Positions 1 to 5,340 of a DNA stretch of 5,340 bases are shown one piece after another. Below the pieces are notes generated by a model that had not been told where the DNA came from, searched no databases, and saw only the letters and a program-made list of their open reading frames with translations. Made by a program: the position numbers and the translations under genes. Origin of the DNA: CAYOVG01 sp964407285 (lineage in GTDB: Bacteria; Desulfobacterota; Syntrophobacteria; Syntrophobacterales; Syntrophobacteraceae); the NCBI GenBank assembly GCA_964407285.1, contig CAYOVG010000422.1, positions 1-5,340 on the forward strand. Reading direction: 5' to 3'. Every line of letters starts with the position of its first letter. Positions within the stretch are counted from its first letter, which is position 1.

Positions 1-2
1 GC

Positions 3-575
3 CTCTACCTGGACCAGCGGGACAACCGGAAAGCATTGAAGCGTTGGGTGCGGGGCAAGCGCGTGCTGGACCTGTTCTGCTATGAAGGGGCCTGGGGCAT
101 GACCGCCGCTTCCGCTGGAGCCGCCGAAGTGGTGGGAGTGGACCAGTCCGCGCCCGCCATCGAACGGGCGCGCCTCAATGCCTCCCGAAACGGCCTGTCC
201 GACCGCTGCTCCTTCGAGCACTCCGAGGTCCTCGGCTACCTCAAGGGGGTCCCCCGAGGCCGCTTCGATGTAGTCGTTTTGGACCCTCCCGCCTTCGCCA
301 AGGCCAGGAACAGCATCCCGGAAGCGCTCAAGGGATACACCGACCAGAACCGGCGGGGATTGCTTCTGCTGAGTCCGGGCGGCATCCTCGCCACCAGCTC
401 CTGCTCCTACCATGTGAACGACGCGCTCTTCCGGGAGATGCTCCTCAAAGCCGCGACGGCGAGCGGAAAGCAGTTGCGCATCCTCGAAACCCGAGGCCAG
501 GCGCTCGACCACCCCGTTCTCCTGGCGATGCCCGAAACCCATTACCTCAAGTGCTGCATCGTGCAGGTGGTCTGA
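3..575 (+). CDS. RlmI-type 23S rRNA (cytosine-C5) methyltransferase, 5'-truncated by window edge
   Basis: This is the C-terminal catalytic part of a class I SAM-dependent rRNA methyltransferase of the RlmI family, whose E. coli member makes m5C1962 in 23S rRNA. The frame is open from base 3 and begins with YLDQRDNR, the family motif just before the Rossmann domain. The TTG at 36 is therefore internal, and the N-terminal PUA domain lies off the left edge. SAM motif I reads VLDLFCYEG (63-89) and the acidic strand-2 end is VVGVD. Motif IV is DPPAFAK (282-302). The SCS motif carrying the presumed catalytic Cys is at 399-407 (Cys codon 402-404). The tail ALDHPVLLAMPETHYLK matches the family C-terminus. 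About 190 residues are visible of a usual ~390-400. The stop lies 2 nt before speD, so the two are probably co-transcribed. Family assignment is firm; the exact rRNA position modified is inferred from the family. Confidence 0.93.
   Translation, partial: LYLDQRDNRKALKRWVRGKRVLDLFCYEGAWGMTAASAGAAEVVGVDQSAPAIERARLNASRNGLSDRCSFEHSEVLGYLKGVPRGRFDVVVLDPPAFAKARNSIPEALKGYTDQNRRGLLLLSPGGILATSSCSYHVNDALFREMLLKAATASGKQLRILETRGQALDHPVLLAMPETHYLKCCIVQVV
565..570 (+). promoter_or_regulatory. Ribosome binding site of speD
   Basis: AGGTGG ends 7 nt before the ATG at 578 and lies inside the last codons of the methyltransferase gene. It supports the ATG at 578 over the in-frame GTG at 551, which would add nine residues absent from known SpeD proteins. 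Confidence 0.6.
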
Positions 576-577
576 TA

Positions 578-934
578 ATGAAGTCGCTGGGCAAACACCT
601 GATCGTCGAGCTGTACGGATGCAACCATGAACTGATAAACGACGCGGCGCGCGTGGAGAGCGTTCTCGTCGAAGCGGTCCGGCTCTCCGGAGCATGCATC
701 GTTCAGCCCGTGTTCCACCAACTGTCGCCCTGCGGCGTCATGGGCGTGGTCGTCATCACGCAGTCCCACTTCTCCATTCATACCTGGCCCGAATACGACT
801 ACTGCGCGATCGACATCTTTACCTGCGGGGACGGAATCGACTCCGACGCCTCCCTCCGGTTCCTCAAGTCGGAATTCGAAGCCGAACGCATCTCGGTCAT
901 GGAAGTGAGGCGAGGAATCCTGGAAATGCCGTGA
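578..934 (+). CDS. speD: S-adenosylmethionine decarboxylase proenzyme (class 1B, prokaryotic)
   Basis: Decarboxylates AdoMet to decarboxylated AdoMet, the aminopropyl donor for spermidine synthesis; cytosolic. The 118-aa proenzyme should self-cleave into a short beta and a longer alpha chain, the new alpha N-terminal Ser becoming the pyruvoyl cofactor. From the ATG at 578 the N-terminus MKSLGKHLIVELYGC is typical of the family. Ser63 is the pyruvoyl precursor within QSHFSIHTWPEY. His68 (processing) and Cys83 in FTCGD (proton donor) fall at the same numbers as in the Thermotoga maritima enzyme as I remember it, and Glu72 of WPEY is present. The residue before Ser63 is Gln, where most homologues I know have Glu. 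The C-terminus is about 12 residues shorter than the Thermotoga protein. The gene starts 2 nt after the methyltransferase stop. No speE follows. Some SpeD homologues are known to have become ornithine or arginine decarboxylases; this cannot be excluded from sequence alone, but AdoMet decarboxylase is the default. Confidence 0.95.
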   Translation: MKSLGKHLIVELYGCNHELINDAARVESVLVEAVRLSGACIVQPVFHQLSPCGVMGVVVITQSHFSIHTWPEYDYCAIDIFTCGDGIDSDASLRFLKSEFEAERISVMEVRRGILEMP

Positions 935-954
935 AAGGCGCCGGATGAAGAGCA

Positions 955-3606
955 ATGAGGCGTATGGATAGAATCGGTCGTGGAATCGCTCCGGGTGCTA
1001 TCGGTACGGAGCGTGCATCGAACTTCTACAGGCGATCTTACTCCTTGTGGTGTATAGGGCTGTTTTCGATCTACCTGTCCTTCGACGGCATCTTCCGGTC
1101 CTGGCCCACCGGGAAAAAAGAGGGGCTGCTCACTTTCTTCGGCCTGCGTTTTTCGGTTTGCGTGCTCGCGGGCTTCTTCCTTCTGCAGGCGGCGGGACGG
1201 CTCCTCGGACCGTCGCTGCCCCGAAGAGCGGGCAAATGGGCCTCAGTCGCTTCATACGCGTTTCTACTGTGCGGCCTGGCGTACTTCGGCTATGTCTGCG
1301 CCGGCAATATCTCGCCGGTTACGAGTTCTCCGGTCTTCTCCGATTTCCTGTTATGGACGGCCCTGTTTTCCGCGGTCTCCGTCCTGTCCGTTTTCATCGG
1401 CGCAAAGCTCGATGTCCCGTACGGCGTTTCCATACTGTGCCTCGGCGCGTTGACGGTCGCGGCGATATGCTCCTACTACGGCTTTCACACCGCCCTTCTG
1501 CGCGCCGCCCTGCATTTTTCGAGTATTTTGCTCCTCGGAAGACTGTTCCATGCTCTCGTCGTGAGACGCCTGCTCCCCCTCGATACTCCGAAATCGCTTT
1601 CGGGTTTCTACGTTTTCTATTTCCCCTGCGGGATCGCGGCAAACTACTTTCTGTGGTATTTTATCGGGATCTTCGACCTCTACTTCAAGGCCGTCGGGTA
1701 CATCGTCTATGCTGCCGCGCTTTGTCTGAACTTCCTCGTCGAGGATGGCTTCATCGGCCATGTCAAAACGGCGCTCCGGAGCCGCAATCCCCGGCCCGCC
1801 CCGTTTCCCTTCCGGCAAATCATCCGGCGCGACCTGTTCCCGATGGCGCTCCTGACTCTTTCGAGCTACGCCTCGATCTACCTGCTCTTTTCGATGCTGC
1901 TTCCCTATCCGGGCACCGACGATTCGGCATGCAGGGCCTATATAAGCACCATCGACATATGGGCGAACCTGCACGGAATATCCTTCCTGCCCTTCCGGCC
2001 GCACTTCCCCATCGTCTTTCAACCCATGCTGTTCGAAATGACCGGGATGCCCGTCTATCTCGTTGGGGACCTGAAGAGCCTGAGAATATTCCACTTCCTG
2101 CTCTCCTTCAGCGCCGTTCCCTTTCTCGTCTGGGCGTTCGACGAAGTATCCGGACTGTCCCGCGGCTTCATGCCCATGGCTTTGTTCCTGTCCATATCCT
2201 CGTCCTTTTCCTTCCACCTCATGACCTCCGATAAACCGGAGGTACTGGCGTTTCCCGCTTACCTGTCACTCCTTTGCGTTTGTCTCGCAACGCTCAAGAA
2301 CGGGTGGCGACGGGATTACCTCCCGCTTCTGCTGCTGCTGTTTTCCATCGTCAGCGTCTCCAAGTCCCTTTTCGTCGTTCCGGCCTTTACGACATGCGTA
2401 CTGCTGGGGACCTTTACACTCGCCGCCGGGTCCCGCGATCGGGCCGACAGCGGCATCGTGAACGCAACCCGTTACAGGGCCGGCGTTCTCGCGTTCGCTT
2501 TCGTTCTGTTCGTGACGCTGTTCGCCGTGACGCTGGTGCAGAACATATGCTTGAGGGGCAATCCCATACACCCCTTTCTGCCCGGCATATTCACGTCCTC
2601 GTTGAACTATCCCGATGAACTGTGGCTGCCGGGGGCCCCGGATAATTTCTACAGGCAATCCATGCCGAGGTGGAGGCTCGGTCTCGTTTCCGGGATGAAT
2701 CTCGATCCGTCCAGGGGAGAAATGTACCGGCCGGAGTTGAAAAAGGAACAGGCGCAAGCCGGTTGGCCGCTTTTTGCCCAGTGCTCCATCAACATAGGGC
2801 TGATATGGGCCGCCGTATCCCTCCCCGCCGTTTTGTGGATCAAGCGCAGCACCCTTCTCTTTTTCTTCAGCGTTAACGCCGTTGCAGGTTTCCTCGCCTG
2901 GTTCGTCTGGATCGGCGACCATATGCGGTACTCGCTGTTCTTTCCATCCATGGTCATTTTCGTATCCGTATTCATGGCCTCTCCCCTTGTTATACGGCCG
3001 AAGGCCGGTATACTGGTAAAGGTGCTGTCTGCCGGGTTGCTGCTCGCGAGTCTTCCACAGGCCGTGCTGCCGGTAACGATAAACAACAGCATCGACTACT
3101 CCGGCGGGAAAGAACGCCTGTCGAAGGCCTACGCGTCCCTGTCGAAGCTGCCCGACCGGGACTTTTTCAGGAAAGAACGGGAAGTGCTGAAGAACCCGGT
3201 TACGCAGTACCTGCGACGATTCGAATCGACAAAGCCGCGCCTGTTGAAAAGCGACGGCATAAAACCTTGCCAGTTCAACTGCTATCAGCCGTCCGTGGAT
3301 TACGTTCAGAACGAGTGGGTGCCCAGGATGAGACTTGCGTATGTGGCGGCGTTCGAGCCCACGCACCTGCTGACGGACAAGGCGATCGCCGAATCGAACA
3401 TAATGAAGGACTACGGCTTCCTGCGGCAGCATGTCGAACTCGACAGGGAGTTCGTGGTGCAGGGATCGAAGCAGTATCTGTACAGGTTCCGTCCCGACAC
3501 GCCATGGCGGAGCTATCTCGAGGAGTTCGGACCAAAGGAGAACTACTCGCCCGCCGTCGCGGATTACACGGCGCGTTTCAGGAAACGCATGGAGGACGGC
3601 GGATGA
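955..3606 (+). CDS. Large polytopic membrane protein, GT-C glycosyltransferase-like
   Basis: I do not recognise a named family for the whole 883-aa protein. I see about 17-19 hydrophobic segments. Eight lie at about 30-46, 62-84, 97-114, 129-148, 156-174, 184-202, 216-238 and 244-262. After a basic cytoplasmic-type stretch (269-293), a second set starts at 296-316 and ends near 704. Residues 705-883 are a soluble, charged tail. The second half looks like a GT-C lipid-linked sugar transferase: a ~58-residue first outer loop with an acidic pair (TDD, 321-323), Tyr329, a HFP/QP segment (350-357) and Arg377 opening the next helix. It also has Lys470 between two helices, a GNPIHPF loop (535-541) and a tail segment PTHLLTD (802-808), all placed as in such enzymes. 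The N-terminal eight-helix bundle is extra. Start choice is uncertain: ATG 955 has only a weak GGA 9 nt upstream, and ATG 964 is an alternative. The gene begins 20 nt after speD. ATA makes up 18 of 44 Ile codons, unlike its neighbours. No Rossmann GxG motif is seen, so it is not a membrane-fused spermidine synthase. Confidence 0.9.
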   Translation: MRRMDRIGRGIAPGAIGTERASNFYRRSYSLWCIGLFSIYLSFDGIFRSWPTGKKEGLLTFFGLRFSVCVLAGFFLLQAAGRLLGPSLPRRAGKWASVASYAFLLCGLAYFGYVCAGNISPVTSSPVFSDFLLWTALFSAVSVLSVFIGAKLDVPYGVSILCLGALTVAAICSYYGFHTALLRAALHFSSILLLGRLFHALVVRRLLPLDTPKSLSGFYVFYFPCGIAANYFLWYFIGIFDLYFKAVGYIVYAAALCLNFLVEDGFIGHVKTALRSRNPRPAPFPFRQIIRRDLFPMALLTLSSYASIYLLFSMLLPYPGTDDSACRAYISTIDIWANLHGISFLPFRPHFPIVFQPMLFEMTGMPVYLVGDLKSLRIFHFLLSFSAVPFLVWAFDEVSGLSRGFMPMALFLSISSSFSFHLMTSDKPEVLAFPAYLSLLCVCLATLKNGWRRDYLPLLLLLFSIVSVSKSLFVVPAFTTCVLLGTFTLAAGSRDRADSGIVNATRYRAGVLAFAFVLFVTLFAVTLVQNICLRGNPIHPFLPGIFTSSLNYPDELWLPGAPDNFYRQSMPRWRLGLVSGMNLDPSRGEMYRPELKKEQAQAGWPLFAQCSINIGLIWAAVSLPAVLWIKRSTLLFFFSVNAVAGFLAWFVWIGDHMRYSLFFPSMVIFVSVFMASPLVIRPKAGILVKVLSAGLLLASLPQAVLPVTINNSIDYSGGKERLSKAYASLSKLPDRDFFRKEREVLKNPVTQYLRRFESTKPRLLKSDGIKPCQFNCYQPSVDYVQNEWVPRMRLAYVAAFEPTHLLTDKAIAESNIMKDYGFLRQHVELDREFVVQGSKQYLYRFRPDTPWRSYLEEFGPKENYSPAVADYTARFRKRMEDGG

Positions 3607-3632
3607 TCGGGGATGCGTCTATTCAGTGCAAA

Positions 3633-3640
3633 GAGGGAGG
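3633..3640 (+). promoter_or_regulatory. Ribosome binding site of the zinc-ribbon gene
   Basis: GAGGGAGG is followed by an 8-nt spacer to the ATG at 3649. This strong Shine-Dalgarno sequence decides the start against the upstream in-frame ATG at 3613, which would prepend twelve residues before the conserved MPIYEF. Confidence 0.75.
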
Positions 3641-3648
3641 ATTCAACC

Positions 3649-4044
3649 ATGCCCATATATGAATTCCGATGCAGGCAGTGCGGCAAAAAGAATGAATTCA
3701 TCACTTTTCGCGTTTCGGAACCCGTCCCGACCGTCTGCGCCCATTGCGGCGGGGAGGGGATCGAACGGATGCCGTCCAGGGTGCGGGTGCGCATGTCGGA
3801 GGAGACGCGCCTGGAGCGGCTGGCGGACCCGTCCCGGCTGGGCGGCATCGACGAGAACGATCCCCGGAGCGTCGCCAAAATGATGAAGGCCATGACGCGG
3901 GAAATGGGCGATGATATGGATGGAGACATGGATGTGGATGCCCTCGTCGAGGAGGCGATGGAGGAATCGCAGGGAGGAATGGCCGACGGCGCGATGGCAG
4001 ACGGAGCCGCCGACGGGGGCGCGGACGACGGAGGGCTGCCCTGA
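3649..4044 (+). CDS. FmdB-type zinc-ribbon protein
   Basis: A 131-aa protein opening with MPIYEFRCRQCG, the signature of the FmdB/CxxC_CxxC putative regulatory family. Cys8, Cys11, Cys30 and Cys33 form two CxxC knuckles that should bind one zinc. The role of the family is not established; some members sit with formamidase/amidase genes, which gave the name. The middle section (about 45-87) is charged and probably helical, with the run ERLADPSRLGGIDENDPRS and a second helix (MMKAMTREMGDDMD). I believe this extension is shared by many homologues. The tail (about 100-131) is acidic and Gly/Ala-rich and holds tandem MADGA units, so it is likely disordered. The gene follows the membrane protein after 42 nt with its own strong ribosome binding site. 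Its TGA shares one base with the next gene's ATG, pointing to translational coupling with the pseudouridine synthase. Confidence 0.88.
   Translation: MPIYEFRCRQCGKKNEFITFRVSEPVPTVCAHCGGEGIERMPSRVRVRMSEETRLERLADPSRLGGIDENDPRSVAKMMKAMTREMGDDMDGDMDVDALVEEAMEESQGGMADGAMADGAADGGADDGGLP
3979..4035 (+). repeat. 15-bp in-frame tandem repeat in the zinc-ribbon tail
   Basis: Two adjacent 15-bp units, ATGGCCGACGGCGCG (3979-3993) and ATGGCAGACGGAGCC (3994-4008), differ at three positions, mostly synonymous, and both encode MADGA. They run into degenerate shorter copies encoding ADGG and ADDGG (4009-4035). The repeat stays in frame and lengthens the acidic tail. Confidence 0.7.
4030..4035 (+). promoter_or_regulatory. 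Ribosome binding site of the pseudouridine synthase
   Basis: GGAGGG lies within the last codons of the zinc-ribbon gene, with an 8-nt spacer to the ATG at 4044. It supports that start and the 1-nt overlap with the upstream TGA. Confidence 0.65.
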
Positions 4045-5120
4045 TGGCGGGGAGCTTCGGGGGCGGAAGAAAAGGGAAGAAAGCGGGCGTGGACGCCGGC
4101 GAAACCGCGAGGCCAGGAGCCTCGGGCTCGGGAGCCGCGAACTCGAGGTCTGCCGGCTCGAGAACCTCGGGCTCGGGGGCCGTGGGCTCGCGTCCCGACC
4201 CCTCCTACCTGCGCTTCGAAGTGGAAGGCGGGTCCGACACGGGTCCCTCGCTTGCCCGGTATCTCGAAAAGGCGCTTCTCATGCCGGAGGAAGAGGTGTG
4301 CGACCTCGTCGATTTCGGTTCCATTCAGGTGAACGGAAGGCAGGAGCGCAACCCGCGCCGCGCTCTGTCGGGAGGCGAGGAGGTCCGCGTCTATATGCCC
4401 TGGCAGGGCGCCCGGCGTGTCTATGAAATCGATCCGGCGCGCATCGTCTTTCGAGACCCGCACATCCTGGCCTATGACAAGGAAGCCGGCATCCCGAGCC
4501 AGCAGACCCCGAGCGACGCCTACAACAACGTGTTCGCCGCCGTACAGCGCTTCCTCGAGCGGGAAGCCTCATCCGCATCCGCTCGGGCCGGATCGGCGCG
4601 AGCGCCGGCATCCGCGCGAGGGGCGAACCCCTACGCCGCGCTCCACCACCGCCTCGACCGGGAGACGAGCGGAGTGATGCTCTTTGCCGTCGACCGCGCC
4701 GCCAACCGCGGCATCGGGGATTCGTTCCAGCACCACGGCGTCTTGAAGGAATACCTGGCCTGGGTGGAAGGCGTCCCGGCCCTGGACCGCTGGACCGCAT
4801 CCGACGACATAGGCAGAAAGAACGGCCGTTACACGGCATGTCCCAGGGGACAGGGCAAGCCTGCCGAAACCCGTTTTGAAGTCCTGGCTCGCGGCGAGGG
4901 CAAAACCCTCCTTCGGGCCGAACCCCTCACCGGCCGCACGCACCAGATCCGGTTACACCTGTCCGCCGCCGGCCACCCGGTGGTCGGAGACCGCATCTAC
5001 GGAGCAAAACCGGCTGCCCGGCTCTATCTCCACGCCCGGAGCCTCCACCTCCCCCATCCCGTCACCGGACGGAACCTGGACCTCATCGCCCCCACCCCGC
5101 CCGACTGGGACCCTTGCTGA
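4044..5120 (+). CDS. RluA/RluD-family RNA pseudouridine synthase with S4 domain
   Basis: A 358-aa enzyme that isomerises uridine to pseudouridine in structured RNA, most likely 23S rRNA (tRNA is possible for some members). After a low-complexity N-terminus (1-52), an S4 RNA-binding domain spans about 66-118 (SLARYLEKAL, GSIQVNG, GEEVRVYMPW). The catalytic domain begins at IVFRDPHILAYDKEAGI (134-150). Motif II is HRLDRETSG (202-210), with Asp205 the catalytic nucleophile. GRTHQIRLHL (297-306) and GDRIYG (315-320) are the conserved C-terminal motifs, and LHARSLHLPHP (329-339) closes the fold. All key residues are present, so it should be active. Oddities are the repeat-built N-terminus and an Ala/Ser/Arg-rich insert (about 174-194) just before motif II. 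It is translationally coupled to the zinc-ribbon gene. Which uridines it modifies cannot be told from sequence; RluC/RluD-like activity is a guess. Confidence 0.94.
   Translation: MAGSFGGGRKGKKAGVDAGETARPGASGSGAANSRSAGSRTSGSGAVGSRPDPSYLRFEVEGGSDTGPSLARYLEKALLMPEEEVCDLVDFGSIQVNGRQERNPRRALSGGEEVRVYMPWQGARRVYEIDPARIVFRDPHILAYDKEAGIPSQQTPSDAYNNVFAAVQRFLEREASSASARAGSARAPASARGANPYAALHHRLDRETSGVMLFAVDRAANRGIGDSFQHHGVLKEYLAWVEGVPALDRWTASDDIGRKNGRYTACPRGQGKPAETRFEVLARGEGKTLLRAEPLTGRTHQIRLHLSAAGHPVVGDRIYGAKPAARLYLHARSLHLPHPVTGRNLDLIAPTPPDWDPC
4110..4199 (+). repeat. Imperfect 15-bp tandem array, six units, in the RluA N-terminus
   Basis: Units start at 4110, 4125, 4140, 4155, 4170 and 4185. Four of the six begin GGCTCG (4125, 4155, 4170, 4185) and are followed by a purine-rich then C-rich half. 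In frame they encode RPGAS, GSGAA, NSRSA, GSRTS, GSGAV and GSRPD. A 17-bp segment is repeated with one mismatch at 4120-4136 and 4165-4181. Several units are self-complementary, for example GAGCC/GGCTC around 4117-4129 and GGCTC/GAGCC at 4125-4136, so the array could also fold as RNA. Confidence 0.8.
4575..4620 (+). repeat. Short in-frame repeat encoding an Ala/Ser/Arg-rich loop
   Basis: Three copies of a Ser-Ala-Arg-Ala/Gly codon group start at 4578, 4593 and 4611 (spacing 15 and 18 bp), with GCATCCGCKCG at both ends (4575 and 4608). The encoded stretch ASARAGSARAPASARG sits in the RluA enzyme directly upstream of the catalytic HRLDRETSG, in a loop whose length varies in the family. Confidence 0.6.
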
Positions 5121-5139
5121 GAGGTCCGCCGGCATCTCC

Positions 5140-5161
5140 CTTCCGTCCCCGCGGGGGGAAG
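5140..5161 (+). terminator. GC-rich hairpin after the last gene, possible terminator
   Basis: A stem pairs 5140-5144 (CTTCC) with 5157-5161 (GGAAG), then, past one G-G mismatch and a T-G wobble, two more C-G pairs around a CCGC loop. It lies 19 nt after the pseudouridine synthase stop, where an operon terminator is expected. No T-run follows on either strand, so it is not a classic intrinsic terminator. Confidence 0.35.
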
Positions 5162-5290
5162 CATGACCATCGATCGAACGTGAACGTATACAGGCGCCCA
5201 CAAGGAACCGGACTACGGCCCCCTCCGGCCCACTCACCAGAGATTCCCGATCATCCGCGCACTGATAGCGAGCGCGCCTGCCAGTTCCGA

Positions 5291-5326
5291 TCAACCGCAC
5301 CGGTTCGCCGGCAACCTCCAGGTTGA
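5291..5326. repeat. Nested short inverted repeats
   Basis: TCAACC (5291-5296) is complementary to GGTTGA (5321-5326), enclosing CCGG-TTCG-CCGG (5300-5311), a 4-bp stem on a four-base loop. Alternative pairings also exist: AACCG/CGGTT (5293-5305) and CAACCT/AGGTTG (5312-5325). They could be a structured RNA, a protein binding site or chance in GC-rich DNA. Confidence 0.35.
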
Positions 5327-5340
5327 CGCCCACGCAATCC

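Larger units (their letters stand above)
5121..5340. other. Region downstream of the operon without a supported gene
   Basis: Apart from the hairpin at 5140-5161 and the inverted repeats at 5291-5326, I find no gene I can support. Reading frames on both strands are short or overlap the pseudouridine synthase heavily. The right end on the minus strand has coding-like codon use for about 60 bases and might be the edge of a gene entering from the right, but this is unproven. Confidence 0.5.

Noticed and set aside
36..38. TTG at 36 as start of the methyltransferase
   Set aside because: The same frame is open to base 3 and encodes the conserved YLDQRDNR motif upstream, so the gene is cut by the window edge, not started here.
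551..577. GTG at 551 as the speD start
   Set aside because: It would add nine residues not found in known SpeD proteins; ATG 578 gives the canonical MKSLG start and places the pyruvoyl Ser at 63 with a ribosome binding site at 565-570.
1351..2217. Long minus-strand open frame inside the membrane-protein gene
   Set aside because: The composition is rich in Gly/Glu/Arg/Gln with no recognisable motif; it mirrors the hydrophobic codons of the plus-strand gene and is a shadow frame.
2266..3432. 388-residue minus-strand open frame
   Set aside because: Antisense of a well-supported membrane protein; it lacks domain signatures and a plausible ribosome binding site.
4142..4162. Two CTCGAG palindromes as an operator
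   Set aside because: They fall inside the coding 15-bp tandem array and are explained by unit similarity, not by a separate binding site.
3564..4463. 299-residue minus-strand open frame across the zinc-ribbon and RluA genes
   Set aside because: It covers three real plus-strand coding segments including the repeat arrays, and its own repeats only echo the GC-rich tandem units.
5299..5312. GGTTCG as a tRNA T-arm
   Set aside because: No matching acceptor stem, D-arm or anticodon arm could be placed around it.
4953..5333. Minus-strand open frame over the RluA 3' end and downstream region
   Set aside because: More than 160 bases overlap the conserved end of the pseudouridine synthase and no motif is recognised; only its right-hand 60 bases look coding and are reported as a weak finding.

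Overview
The window is bacterial, GC-rich and densely packed on one strand. Five plus-strand genes run head to tail from position 1 to 5120, separated by 2, 20 and 42 nt and, for the last pair, a 1-nt stop/start overlap. Nothing in the window names the organism. The class 1B SpeD, the extended FmdB-type zinc ribbon and the general style would fit a high-GC Gram-negative anaerobe or an uncultured-lineage genome, but that is a guess. No tRNA, rRNA, CRISPR, transposase or integrase was found.

Layout: (1) the 3' two-thirds or less of an RlmI-type 23S rRNA cytosine methyltransferase gene, cut by the left edge; (2) speD, S-adenosylmethionine decarboxylase, with a complete set of catalytic residues; (3) a very large (883 aa) polytopic membrane protein that looks like a GT-C-type glycosyltransferase core behind an extra N-terminal membrane bundle; (4) a small FmdB/CxxC zinc-ribbon protein with an acidic tail; (5) an RluA/RluD-type pseudouridine synthase with an S4 domain. 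The last 220 bases hold no convincing complete gene, only a terminator-like hairpin and a cluster of short inverted repeats.

Functionally, genes 1 and 5 are rRNA modification enzymes and gene 2 makes decarboxylated AdoMet for polyamine synthesis. Genes 1 and 2 both use AdoMet. No aminopropyltransferase (speE) lies in the window, so the partner of SpeD must be elsewhere. The membrane protein has no obvious tie to either theme and carries its own codon signature: ATA makes up 18 of 44 Ile codons, against 3 of 29 in the four other genes (hand count). That suggests a different history.

The most unusual thing seen is a set of three separate arrays of imperfect tandem repeats with a period of about 15 bp (five codons) within 650 bp. 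They lie in the FmdB tail, the RluA N-terminus and a loop just before the RluA catalytic motif. All are in frame, so each adds Gly/Ala/Ser-rich pentapeptides to an otherwise normal protein. No clear undescribed multi-gene system was found; the best candidates for a second look are the repeat arrays and the orphan membrane protein beside speD.
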